From Monomorium pharaonis (lineage: Eukaryota > Arthropoda > Insecta > Hymenoptera > Formicidae): a DNA stretch of 64,000 nt. Position numbers and translations under genes: made by a program. The notes beneath the pieces were generated by a model, which was not told the DNA's origin, did no database searches, and saw only the letters and a list, made by a program, of their open reading frames with translations. Of the stretch, positions 36,501 to 49,879 are shown piece after piece. How positions within the stretch are numbered: the first letter of the stretch is position 1; every line of letters begins with the position of its first letter. Location: contig NC_050473.1 of NCBI RefSeq assembly GCF_013373865.1, positions 11,357,710-11,421,709 on the forward strand. Reading direction: 5' to 3'.

Positions 36501-39500
36501 ACGAGGATCTTCCGCAGAGAAAAGGAGAGGACCTGCCTACTTACTCGCGCTATAAAATCCGGTATTTATGTGTACTCCAGCATTTACATATGCATACACA
36601 CATAAGCATTCGTAACTCTCGAGAAACTGTACAATCCGACAGCCGGAGGAATAGCCAAATGAAGAGTTGAAGATCCAAGAGAAAGAAGGACGAATCAGAC
36701 AAATGAGTGAGAGAGAGAGAGAGAGAAATGAGGAAAGGAGTAGAAGGAGGGAGGATGACATTTGTAGAATCTAATATGTACGCATGCTAGGAAGAGAATC
36801 CTGTTTTCAAGTACGCGACGTAAAGGCGGCGGTTTGCCAACGTAGAATCCAAATATGAACAGGTTTTTAATTTTAAAAAGCAATTCCCTGTGAATTGATA
36901 GCCTGAAAATGAGCTTTTGCTTGATAAGCGAAATAATATACCGTAGTATAATATTACGGTAGATCAGAAAATACACCTTTTATTTCATTCAACTAATAAT
37001 ACCATATTACGTAGTTAAATATACATATTTTTCGCAAAATCTTTCTATTCGCCCGAGAGCTTATTATATGTAATCGGATAAATGATATATATCATTCATC
37101 ATTGCACAAAATATGAAGAGAGTGAGAGAAGAATTAAAAGGATAAAAATTGAATAAGTTATAAAGATCAAAATAACACAAAGCACATGAGAAAGCGATCG
37201 CGTAAAGCGCGACCTCGTTTTTTATCAGCCACGTATAATTACTGTTGATTTCCTCTTGCTAATCAGAAGACTGATTACATAATCACGCTTATCCGAGTGA
37301 AGAAAAAGACTTCCGCAAACATCGTGTATCTTGCGGTTTGCGTTTACTTAGTCTGGAGTCAAATTTGTATCAATAACACCGCGCAACATAATAAAACAAA
37401 CGTTATTCTACACATTTGTTAACATATATAATTTTTTTATATCTCTAGAGTCTTTCAATTTACAAATAATAATGTAAAAGATTATCGGAGATTTTCAGTA
37501 GTAAAAAAATATCGGTTGCTCGAATGTGTAGATTTAAATGAGCAAACTCTTAATTCGCACATAATAAAAGCAACATTTAAAATGTTCAAACAAGACAGAA
37601 ACGTTCGTTACCCTATTGGGAAGGAAAACCTTGCCTTACAACGCCCAAGTTACCTTGCCCAAGTTTCGCTGCGGAAATCAGATATCTGGCGATGCGCGAG
37701 CACCGGTCCCTCCTTCCGCGTTATTATTTTACCAGGCCGTGTGGTGCAACCCTTTGTCCGCCACATGCGTGACAGGTGTGTGCTCGTGACGTAACACCGG
37801 TACCGTTACACGGCGCGGGACGTACTCGCCAGGTGAAACCCTATAAGAATGTGACGCGACACGGAACACCGTGATACCGCCGTGCGCCAAATTCAGCGCT
37901 CTCTCGTGAAAGTGACTCGAATGGGACGGCACTGCGCGCAATAAGCCGCAACCGCGCGATCGAGATATTTATAGCGGTAACTAGATTTTTCTGCATACAC
38001 AATTCGCTAATCGTTCCTTCGGATCTCCGAAGAGAGGCCGAGAAAGCGACGTGCACACGTCCGAAGCATAGTTCGTTCAATTCCGTATTACTGTGATTAA
38101 ATTCGAATAGCACGTAACCAACTATGATGGCGATGATAATCTCACTCGAACAAGTAAATTATAACTTACGTTGCACGAAAATAGCTCGAATATATCAATT
38201 ATATATTTTACTCAACTTTTTCTCTTGCACCAAATTGGCTTCGTTAATTCGATTAATTTGCACATATCATTACTTGCTTCCAAAAATGATAGAAATATCA
38301 TTACGTATAAAATTATGGAATATAGAAATCAATCTTATCGTAATTTAATAAAATTGATAGAATTACATTCATAATTAATAACAACTGGCAAAATTAAATT
38401 ATTTCATAAATGATCGCTTTACCCGGTAGATTCAATCGTTGTAACAGTTGCGTTACAATTGAAATCCCATCGCGTCGCTCTTTCCCTTCCTCAAAATCAG
38501 TATCGTCCGATTCGGGGCCGGAGCTCGCCAAAACTCGCGGGAGATATCCCTCGCCGCTCTTACATGCGAACTGGCCGTTGGCCAACGTGTGGTTTCTAGA
38601 TCTGTTCTGCTGGGAGCGCATGAAATTGCACTCGGTGGCCTTTCTAAGAGCGTAGGAAACTATCACGATACGTTGAATTTCAACGGCTAACAAGCCCCCT
38701 GCCGCGATCACATAATCGCGTCCAGAAAAGCGGAAAATCACGCGGCGACAAAAGGAACTTATGGAAACCTAGTAGAAAGCATAACGGACTCTGTTGCGCG
38801 CGGCTAAGGGGATCAGAGGATAAAGTTCAATCGCCTCGTGCGCCATCCTTCGACACCGTCACTCGCCTTTTTTTTTCTCCTTTCCCTCCCGGCTAATCAA
38901 CTCCGTTACCGTTGACGTTGGCAATTAATAGAGCTTCGTTGCGACGAACGTCTCTATACACCTCGACCGTCGAGTCCCATTACTCATTGTCGGATTAATC
39001 GAGTGCGTATCGATTTCGTTTGAGCGCGATCACGTCGCGGATGCGCTCGAGCATGACGTTTCCCACCGGAGGAGTTAGACGGTGCGGTCTCATCTTCTCT
39101 CGCCTCCTTACGAGCTGCCGCCGCCGCCGCCGCCGCGTCGCATAGCAGATGGTCTCCCTCTACCTACGCGCGGCCTTATTCCTGACATAGAGCCGGAGAA
39201 GGAAGGACGCGCCTCTCCGCGAGGAGAGACGCCAGAACGCTGACACACTGACTCGCTACCCCACATACCCTTTTGCCTTTTCGACGTGTGCTCGCGCGGG
39301 ACCGCGCGAGTGGGGGAGGACGAGAGAGAAAGAGAGAGGAGGAGAATGGAGAGTCGAGGAGGGAGCGTTTGCCGGCTCTCCTCTTCAGCGATGAAGAGAA
39401 GCCGACGTTTCTTCGCCGCGGCTTCGTGGATGATCGAAGAATTTTCAGCGTGTTGACCGAAGAAGCGACACCATAATAAAAACTGTTACTATGAAATTAA

Positions 39501-42500
39501 GTAATCGAGCTACGAAGTTGAATACTTGAGTAACGCACGTGCAAATTCCAGCTCCGGAGAAAATGTAATCTTTGACAGGGAGAGCTCGGCATAAGCATCG
39601 ACTGATTACGTGAAATAAGCACCACGTACACCTGCTACCTTCTACTTCCCTTTCCCTATTCGCGATTGAAAGAAATTCCAATATCGTGTGCAATATCGGA
39701 AATGCAGCTGGTTTTTAATAACGAAACATTAGGAGGGTACAACTGTACGATGAGCACTGTCTCATCTTGCCATTCGTGTCTTACTTTCACCGTCGAAAAA
39801 GAACGCGGCAACCCGACGTTTATGTCCCGCACGTGCAGAAACGTAAGCGTATATCGCACCACCGGTTTATCATCAGTCGTGCCACTGATCACATGACACC
39901 CGAGCTAGCACATTATTAAATGCCCACAAACCTCTTTTTCTTCCTCCGTGGTTCAGCGAGCAGCTCGATATAATCCTATTGGCACACACACTTGGCACTT
40001 GTGTACTTCTTCCTGGCCGCGTGTCCACCGCGTGTTCCTCTTCTTCGCTGACGGCTCTTCCCCCACTTTGGGACCGGCCGAAACGCTCCCCGAGAGGGAA
40101 AAGCGGATCTCCTTTTTTGTTTTCTCTCCTTTTTTTTCCCCCCTTTTACGCGATCGGGGCACCGATAATGTCGGTACTCGGTATTCGATTGTCAAATATT
40201 CGATTTGTTCCGAAAGGACACCGGCGACTTGGGCGAGTGCGTTCGTTGTGAGCACGCCTGTAACGACCCGCGGCCTATATACTCTCCCCTCTCGAAGTCG
40301 TTGGCTTTCACCAAAAACCACCTCGGCCGCTCCGACGTGCTGCTCGTCGCCTAGCAGAAAAATTGAAATTCTACGTATCGTCGCCGAGAGTCGCCGGTTT
40401 CTTTCTGAAAAGAAAGGGACGAAAGGCATTCCACTCTCCAATCCGCCTCGTTTAGAACACGAGCGAATAGTAATCGTAAACCCTTTACGTCCGCGAGTGC
40501 GTCACTCAGTCGCTTTCTTTTTTTTTTTGTTAATCATCGTCATCGCGCCGAGCGGTGCGGAGTTGCAACGCGGTCGAGGCTGAATCACAGGCTCGGAGTT
40601 CGGCTGCGACCCATTCTATCTCGGTTGCATCGGCGCGACGGCGGAAGTCGAACGCAGGCCGGATGCCAGCGAAAGTCCTCGGTTGCCCACGTTCAGGGCC
40701 ACGGCCTCAAGAACGCAGCGCTTTTATTGTACTTGCACTTCTCCGAGTTTATTGTAATACTTGTCGGAATGTCGATGCGTATACGGCATCAGATTCGTGC
40801 GAGAAAAAAATTTAAGCTGCGTATACATCGATGAATATATATTAAACCTTATATTTGCGTAAAAAATTTCTTGATGGTTTTGCGGTGTTTTAACGACGAG
40901 TCATTAGATGAGTCTAAATTTTGAGAAGTTAATTTTGCAACGAATTTCACGAAACAAACGTGCGCTTAAATAACTTTGAAACCGAGTAATCTTGCAATGT
41001 AAAAATTAAAATTCTGGCAAAAAAAATCACGTTATCATATGTGACAAGATGTAAAAAGAATTAAGGTTGAAAACGCATTTATTTATCGCCATCCGGAAAG
41101 TTCAATCTAAGATTCTGTGCTTTAACATACCAAGTCCTTTAACGATTCCTGCCACTTACTTCAATCGCTGTGGAAATGAAATCAAGATTGAAATATCTTA
41201 AAGAAGTTTGAAGCGAATTCCTTCTCTTCTGTCTCTCTCCTTAAAGTAACTATGAAATTTAGGGCAAGAGTTAACTTAGGATAAAGTTTCAAACTGACTC
41301 TTATCCTACGGGATTAAAGAACAGAGTTTAGGAGGTCTCATCTCGCGCCCGTAAAGATGGAAGAGGATTCGAGGGCAACGAACCAGGCCGAGGAGAGAAT
41401 ACGAGAAATATTTCCGAGAGACGGATACCGGAAGGAAAGTAACACTTGCGGCGCTAACCGGTAACGATTGTCACAGAGGCACTTAGGGTGAAGGTCAGCA
41501 TGTATTACGGTATTATTAAGTGTCTAGTTTCTTCTCCCGATCATCTGTAGGTGCAACTCACGCGCTCGTACGTGCGCAAGGTAGACTCACGTGCGGAACG
41601 GGCTGTTATAATAGTAAGTTAAGCACAGCTGTACGCGGAGTCCTGATTATTCGGGTCAAGGAAACTCTCCAATTTACTCGCCACTGAAAGCGGAATGGTG
41701 TAACGTCTATAGCAGTTATAACGAGATAATATCTAAATACTCTACATAAAATATTTACTAACGCCGATCGGCCGAGATCAGCACGATCTGATATGGCATC
41801 TTTATGATAAAATTTAACGCCACCTTCGGCGCAAGTTAATAAAACAGCACGTAATTTTCTGGACTTGTATATCTATGCGATCTCGTTACCACGTTTCCAT
41901 CGACGAATCAACGTCATTTAAAGCAATTTCAGCAATTACGAATGGAACACCGTGAATTGTCTTTCACAGTAATTATGCTAATTAATGTATTAGCCTACCG
42001 ACATTATTGATCAAACACAATGGATTAATGTATGTTAATTGATGTTAATTGGAAGCCTTACAGGCATCGCGAGGCGGGACAATGCACCGCGTGTTTCACG
42101 AAACGAATCATTGACATTCCACCCTCGTTCTCTCTTTCTCCATATCTTTCTCTCTCTCTCTCTTTTTCCTCTTTCTCTCTCGTTCCGTCTCCTCGAGCAG
42201 ATCCAATTCCGGAAGAAAGCTGCGCGAAACAAATTCCGCGTCGGCCGGAATGGTGAAATTGCGCAATTTTTCCTCGCGCTCTGACGTCAGCGACCATTCA
42301 GGAGAGCGCCGCGCGGCTTTCACACGGATCTTGCTTTGTTGTCTAGATACCTACATAAGTAGAGGCTCGTTGCAAGAGCTTAACCAAAGAAAGGAAAGAT
42401 CACGGTAACAAATAAATTTCGTGCCTTTTCCATCGGACGTCTCAAACACCCGTTGTACATGTTCTCAATTAGAAGATATTAAAAGCACATGGCGTCTATT

Positions 42501-45500
42501 TTAATATCAAAGCCTCAATTGTTAAATTGGCGGTGAAGTTTAAAGTGTTCCTTTTGAATCAAGTATTAAAAGTCAAATGGATAATAGAAAGTGAACTCTG
42601 TAATTTCGACACAGTTCAGCCTTATTAAATTCAAAATATGAGGCCCCCTTATTAACTTGTACAACGTCCTAATTTCAAATTTTGAGGGATGACAAGAGAT
42701 CTCTTTCCTCAAATCAAATTGCTGGAAACGAATTTTATTAAATTAGTTTCTAATCTTTCATAAATTAAAAGTTTATTAAATTTCTAATATTCCTGTAATT
42801 AAAATTTTCTGGGACACTCTGTACATTCTTTTACGGTAGCTAAGCTAATATCAAGGAAAAACGGCACAAGTTTTGTTCCGGCCGGAGCAAAAAAAAAAGG
42901 AGCAAATTGCGGTTGTTAACTGCAGACCTCGGGGGAACAGAAATGGACCAAGCCCAAAAATCAATAATCCGCAGCTAAGAGAGAACAGCCCGGGTACGGG
43001 AAGTTGAACACGTGCTGCACCAATATCGGACGTCAAATTAATAAACACATTCACCTGAGTTTACACTCATAAACGTCGTCGTTTCTTCACGGTATCTTTC
43101 AGTGCAACATCGTTTTAAGAGCCCGCATTAAAATGTATAATTAAAAGCAATCACGTCGTAAACGATGCCCGGCAGTCTCCGTCGTCCGTCGAGGAGAGGC
43201 ATTAGCACGATAATTGCTCCACGTCGCGGGGAAACAAATTCCCCGGAACGCATTCGATCGGCGCGCGCGTGCGATGGACGGTGTGTGTGCGATGGACAGA
43301 TTCCGATAAACTAGTATATTGAAACGCATGCCGGGGATACATCCTGGTTGTCTAGCGTCGGAACGGCTGTGCTCTATCAAAGTGTGTTTTACGTTTATTT
43401 CGGTCACGGTGCGCCCACCGATCAAGCTTAAGTGGATACGTCAACTTCCAATGCAAAGCCAACTTCGCCGCGTGAATGTCATTACCCGTCGTATCCGATG
43501 CGTAACGGCTGCCCATCGCCGGTGAGGCGAGGTGGGTGTGCGAGAACTCGGGGGGGGGGGAGGAGGGGAGAACGGTCTTTTTGCGAAACGGTAACGTTGG
43601 ATATCGCACGTACTCGGGAGGACTTTCTCCCGAGCGTTGCTGCGCGCGCGGGCGGGGTACGTGTGTATACGAAGATCCGGTATTCTTGGCACACAACGTA
43701 CCAGTCTGGAACAGTTACCGTAGCCTCGGGAGAGCAATTAGACTCTCGCGATTAAGGCTCTAATCTCTCGGATATTCCGCGCGGCTGGAACTCTTCGTCT
43801 TCGGATTACGGCGCGAACGCGGAGCGGATACGAGACGTGTGCGCGCGGCCCGGAATCTATGTCTTCCTTCATCTCTCACGCGACCGCTCCGGGGCTGATA
43901 TTTATTATATCCATATCGAGAGAGATATGTGCATTACGACCGCGCATGCACACGCACGCACGCAGGCTGGGCGGGCAGAACGCGAGCGAGAAATCCCCGA
44001 TCTTCCCGCGAACGAAGAAGCTTACGATTTTTGCAGCCGCGCTCCTCTTCCGCGGCCTCGCAATGATTGTAGTATTATTATAGCACGATTATAGAATAAT
44101 CATAGTTATTATTACAGTATTGTTATGTTATAAATTATAGTGTTATTATAGTATTACAGAAAGTCATTTCGATTCTCATTCGAGCCATGCGCGCTGTCTG
44201 TGACGCATCATTAATTACAATCGCCGGAAATTGAAGGAACCCTTCGATCGACGGTTCTCGAGGTATATAGATCGCGGATAGATACGCGGGAGGTATGCAC
44301 AGAGCCGCGGGTCTGACCGATTTCTCGACCGCACCGAAACTCGTATCGAAAGGATGTGGCGGGCAGAGAGGCTCACCGGGCTCGCGATTTCGATCGCGTC
44401 GTCGCCCGGCCGTTTGTCCGGCTAAGTCGAACGGAAGATTTAGTCGTGGCACACTTTCGGACTCCACGAGGCTGCACGAGCTTGGCGTACCGCGCCCACG
44501 AGATTAACATTACACATTGTCGACGCATCAACGGAGCGGCGCGGGCGCGCCCCGCGCGTAATCATCGCGACTCGCGACCCGTGGGAAGGCAATTCGATCA
44601 ATCATCGTCCCCCGTTCGGTATTATGCAAAAACGGATTAACCCACATATCGGTGTATGCGATCACGTGGCGGCCCGTCCTCTAGAAATCTCGACCACGAA
44701 AAAGTGGTACGTTGTAGAATTTCACGAGCTTCTCTCAAGGTCGCGACGGCGAGATAGAGAGAGAGAGAGAGATCGATTAAAACGCTCTCGGAAGCAAATT
44801 AAATGCCCTCCCGCTGCTCGCCTCTACGAAAATCTCGTCAAGTTTACCGCGCATTCCGAGACGCGGAGGCGTTCCATCTCGGGATTTCGCTGAGGGCGCG
44901 TGACGTGAACTGCAATTAATTATTAATCGCAAAGATTGCGACTTCTTTGTAAAGAAGACGCGAAAAAAAAAAATTAGTGACGATATATCCGGCGTTTCGC
45001 GTACGATATCGCGTGTTAATAAAATCGACAGGTATCTTTCCTTGCAAAGAGGGAGCAGGGAAGGTACATGCCGGCGATGGTACATTTCGGGTTTCAAAAT
45101 GACGAGCGGAGAGATCGCTCGAAGTAGGTACACACATCGATCTCCGGTCATGGACGATTATCCTCTCCGCGCGCGCGCGAGGAGAGGAGAGGAGATCGTC
45201 TCTCGACAATTCCCCCGAAGACAATCGCTTCGTGGGCGTTTATTACAGGCACCGCGAAGCGTGCCGATTCGGCGTCTACCTACCTATACGCGCCTGTAAT
45301 TTTGGGTCACTGAATCGCTGACTTTCCCCCGTCGCTCTTTCACCGCACGCCCGGGCGCAACGCGAGGGGCGAGGAGGGGGAGCAGGAACACGGAGGCGTG
45401 TGTAGAGTGCATTCGGCAAACCTTGACGAAAAGTGCCGGCCGGTAATTACGGTGAGTGCGGGATAAATCTTCGTCACCACGTTCGCTCAAGACACGTTAC

Positions 45501-46207
45501 GGCGACTGCCAAGGCGAGGCGCGTATACACATTATACCTGGCCCGCACTTTACTCACCTCTATCGTAGAACGGGAAGCTGAACTATAATAAAGTAAAAGC
45601 TAGACGATTGAATTTCGCCGGGCCGGACAAAATTCAGCAAACGAAACATGCGGCTCGCTTGAACATGCATCCTGCAAAAGTTGTTAGGGGTCGTGAAATT
45701 TCCTGGAAATTCTTGCCCTTGCACCCACGATCTTAAAAGAAATTGTTAACTTTGCGGAAGCGCCTCCCATCCCCGAGAATTGATCCCCAAAATTAAAAGT
45801 TTATTTGTTCGCCTCGAGAATTACGTTTCAAAACATTTCAATTTAATTTGACGCACGGAATCGAGATCCGGACGCACGAGCCGCGGGAAGGATAACCGCT
45901 TTATTTCCGAGAGCGTTTTATTTTAATTTCGTCATCGACCTGCTTGTGCGCAAAAATGAATTTTCACTTCGTAAACGCCCCGTTAAACGGGAACCGCGAA
46001 GGAATGCTAACAAGGCGACTGTCAACAGTCGAAAACGCTCCTTTTCAATTTCTAATATTCACGGTCCGAAGGAGGATCACGATTTCTAGGGCGATCCGTA
46101 GATTCGGGATCTTAGTGTGTCAGTGTGTCTATATGCTAATCGCCCGGTGATGAGAAGTTTAACGTTGTAATACAACCTGACGTGCACGCTTCCTAAGCTC
46201 ACGCATA

Positions 46208-46226
46208 CGCGCGCGCGCGCGCGCGT
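46208..46226. repeat. (CG)n dinucleotide tract
   Basis: Alternating CG, potentially Z-DNA forming. Confidence 0.85.
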
Positions 46227-47363
46227 GTCGTACACGTAAATTGTAATATACGCGTCAAAATCCCTTGACGTGCGATCGTCGCTCGTACTAAGCTCCTCTT
46301 CGTTAAGCCCGATACGGTGGAAAGTAGTTTTCGTATTACCCGCAACGTGCAATCGCGAAATGATCGCGAAAGTAGAGGAGCCGCTGCGATTTTTGCCGCC
46401 GGCAAAAATCTGCCTTCCAGCGGTCTCGGTGCCGCGCGCCCGTCGTCGTGTCAAAAAAATTACATCCAATTAGCTACGTCCTAGCAGTTGTCAAAAAAGC
46501 GGCTCATAAATATGAAAATATGGTAATCCGAAAGCATTTATTATGACGTTCCGTCAGTCACTTTATGCCACCCTGCCATAAAAATTTAATCTTGCCCCAA
46601 ATCGCATTTCGCGATACGTATTATAAATCGAAAAAACACACACGGGCGTCGGATCTCGAGCGGCCGTAAAATAAACCGGCTTTACTTGCGCGGTTTTACG
46701 GTACGGGGGGAGGAGGGGTGGGGGGACGAAAACGAAAGAGGAAAAAACACGCCGAAAGAAGTTGGACGCGGTCGTCTCGTCGTAAAATAGTAAAAGCGCG
46801 CGGGGACTCGCGCGCGAGAGCAGCTGCTCTCTTTCGTTTCGGTTTAAACTACTTTTCACTAAAATTAGCCATCCTCGCGGAATAGTACCATTTCACGCAG
46901 CATTCACGCGGTAATGTGACTAAGGACCGGATGCGCGCTCCGCCTCGGTATCGCTCTGCCGTCGTTTAACTAAATTTTCTCTCTCCGCGCCGACGACACG
47001 CCGCGCTGCATGTAAGGTCTGTAATTTAAAAAGGGATAGCGAGCCCCTAACCCGGGATTAGCGGACCCGGACCGTCGCTCAGTCCACGAATCCACGGCGG
47101 AGGATGGTATTTAGCAAAGTAGGTATCTATGCCTGCCTGGCGTATGCGTCTCACGGCTCCCCGGTGAAATGTTAGAAGGCACTCTTGTCGCGCCGTGAAT
47201 TGTAATTCCCCGCAGGTTGCACAATACCCGCCGCGTTTCGTCGTGTCATCCCGTTAATCCGCGTTAATCGGAAATCCTTTCTTTTCCCCCGATGACTCGG
47301 TGGAACCCGATTTAATCGCGAGATGACGGAACGCGATCGATATTTTCGACTGGGTTGTCGATT

Positions 47364-47365
<2 letters not shown>

Positions 47366-47388
<23 letters not shown>
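47366..47388. repeat. (CT)n microsatellite
   Basis: Short CT run, no coding context. Confidence 0.85.
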
Positions 47389-47394
<6 letters not shown>

Positions 47395-47904
47395 ATTAGA
47401 GATTTTCGAGTGATTTCGGATGAAACTAATTAATTGATTTCTATTCGTATCGACGAGCATAAGGCCTCGGTCGATGGAAAATAAGCGCAACCGGACGTTG
47501 TACACGTGAATCGGTAATTCGGATGAAAAAATTCCCGAGGAGAATTAGTCATCGTCGGATGCGATTGTTCAATCGACGAGCCAGCCCGCGCGGACTAAAA
47601 ACCGCGCACTTTCTCCCGGAGGAAGGCGTCACGTTACTCATCGATTAGAAATAGAAAAACGGATTATACCATGTCGGATGATACCATACCGGATTACGTT
47701 GACGTCACTAAAAAGCGCTCCATTTTCTCTCCTCTAATCTCGGGACGACGTCGTTAAGTCGACGACACGCTCACTTTCGCCACCCACGCGTCAATTTTCC
47801 GTACCGGTCGACCACCTACCGTCACGCATTTGCGTGACAATGATTCACCGGCGTCAACCCCGTTTTCGCGCGATGATGAATATTTCGTCCTCGCACGTCC
47901 CGTA

Positions 47905-48207
47905 CACGGAGAGAATTTTCTCTCAAAAATTACCCTGAAAATTGTGGTAATTGCGAGACAACGTAAACCTTGAAGAATTTTACCATACTTTTAGTAAAGT
48001 TTACTAAAATTTAGTAAAATTTTAATAAAATTCGGCAAAGTTTTAGTAAATTTTGTTAAAAGTATAGTAAAATTTACAAAATTTTGCCAAATTTTATTAA
48101 AATTTTAGCAAATTTTGTCAAAAGTATAGTAAAATTCTTCAAGGTTTACGTTGTCCCATAATTACCACGATTTTCAGGGTAATTTTTAAGAGAAAAATCT
48201 TTCCGTG
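47905..48207. mobile_element. 303-bp fold-back MITE with TA target duplication
   Basis: The ends read CACGGAGAGAATTTTCTCTC and, reverse-complemented, CACGGAAAGATTTTTCTCTT. The arms run more than 90 bp and share AATTACCCTGAAAAT and CAACGTAAACCTTGAAG. TA flanks both sides. The centre is a set of variants of TTTAGTAAAATTT, so the interior can pair with itself in many registers. Confidence 0.85.
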
Positions 48208-49073
48208 TATCAACCGCTTCCCTCGCTTGCCGCCGTAAAAGTCGGCGGTAAAAGAACGGGGAAGATTTAAATCCGTATATAGTCGTGTCGTCTCTCATCA
48301 GAAATTATCGCGAGACGAAGTCTTAATCCTTTTACGGACTGTCCCATTCTTTTGAAAGCTAAACCGACGAAGAGCGTCCTTCATTTCTCTCGCTCCTTCA
48401 CAACTTAAAAGACATTTTTGCGGCCGGCTCAGTTTATCACGGAGTATATTGGCTTAAATAATCCATTTACGAGAGTATAAAGCACAAACGGCACATTATT
48501 AATACTTTCGGTACGTATTTTTAATCCGAGCATGAACGAGTGAAAGGAAAGCTAATTTCGTTGCTATTTTCATATGCGCCTCTCGCATGACAATATCTAT
48601 AAGCAGAGCTACCGCTTTCACTTTTCACTTTTATCGCTTCGTGCTTCTTGCACGTAGACGCGACACGCGACGGCCGACGGATGTCCGGATATAGAATGAC
48701 GTCAATGAAAGTTACGGTTACGAAATTATTTCTCGAAAGTCCCGCACGTCTGGCCTTCGGTAATCGGTAATATATGTCGCGTCACGCGACTACTACGAAT
48801 TAATATTATCGATAATTGCTGCGCTACGTTTCTTGCTCTTATATGTAAATCATTTAGAGCTGGTTTTTCCCACCCCAACGGGAATGCGCGGACGACGTTT
48901 ATTAAGCTTCTTCTCTCGCGACGCTTTCTTTACGAAGTCCGACACGAGTCTCCAATGAGATCGCTGCCGGCGTCATCTTCGCGCTCGAAATGCTTTCGAG
49001 ACGATAATTACGTTAGTTTCCTCCCAAGAAGACGCTGCCGCGCCGCGTCTTCTTTTTTTTTTTTCCTTTGCAG

Positions 49074-49170
49074 CAGATCGAATCTCACGGACAACGGACC
49101 GGAGTACGCCCCTGGACTCACTTTCACCGGCTGCATCCCGCGCATCCGGAGAATGGTCGAGATTCTACAG
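49074..49170 (+). other. Exon-like segment with strong splice signals, product unknown
   Basis: A long T tract and TTTGCAG precede it and CAG|GTAAAT ends it. One frame gives NLTDNGPEYAPGLTFTGCIP and then RIRRMVEILQ, but all three plus frames are open over 97 nt, so the frame is not settled. A second acceptor (CTGCCTTTTCAG) lies 150 bp further on, at 49320. The protein is not recognised. Confidence 0.3.
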
Positions 49171-49879
49171 GTAAATAGGATAACAGCCGCGATACGCCGC
49201 TTCTTCTTCTTCTTCGACGTCTTTCATTCAGGATCGCATTAAGTGGTGCCTTTATAAGAAGAGGTGCCCGAGAACGAGTGAAGATTGCGTTCGGGATTAT
49301 TAAATTCTTCTGCCTTTTCAGTCGCGTTATACTTGCCGCGCTTCGGATTACGGTGTAAAGAAATAGTTGCCAAGCAGTCATCTTGTGTGCCGTCATTTTA
49401 TTACAGAGCGGCTCTCCTCGCGACGAGGTAGACTATTAATCTCCGCCGTTGTCGTTTACGTCGCACGAATAATCGATTGCAGCCGCGTTTTACGTACCAC
49501 GCTGTAACACACGACTTCTTGTCAAGTGGACATTACGTTAGATAAATGATAACGACGGGCAACAACCATGATAATTTTTCGAGGAGAAAGAGAGCGGGAT
49601 CTTAACACATGCGTGTTAGAATCAGGGTTAATTTAATACTCTGATCCTGATGCAATTTAAGAGCTGCGTTTCAATACCGAAAGTAACGACGCGTATAGCC
49701 CAAAGAATTAGAAAATATGTAAAAATCACACGAGAAATATTATTTGGTTACCAAAGTCCTGCTACGACCGTTTCTCGATCCCTTCTCGTTAATGTTAATT
49801 GTATTGTGAACTATCGCAGTCTTATCTTGTTTTAACGCTAATAACTGCTAATAAATTCTGCAATTTTATTCTACCAGCA

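Larger units (their letters stand above)
24874..47904. other. Long non-coding stretch, upstream of or intronic to the ZP gene
   Basis: No gene supported apart from the weak exon-like segment at 26780 and the 209-bp MITE. Purine-rich DNA at 29225-29417, G runs at 31369-31381 and 43551-43562, and several GC-rich patches (33.2-34.5, 39.0-40.6, 43.1-45.5 kb) give many overlapping false frames. The signal-peptide exon and promoter of the ZP gene may lie somewhere here, but I could not place them. Confidence 0.5.

Noticed and set aside
36537..36761. Minus frame beginning with a Ser/Leu-rich, signal-peptide-like stretch
   Set aside because: The hydrophobic start is encoded by a GA/CT repeat, and no donor gives the phase needed for the ZP gene.
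39948..40583. 211-codon plus frame
   Set aside because: GC-rich patch with competing minus frames. It includes homopolymer-driven Phe runs and has no recognisable domain.
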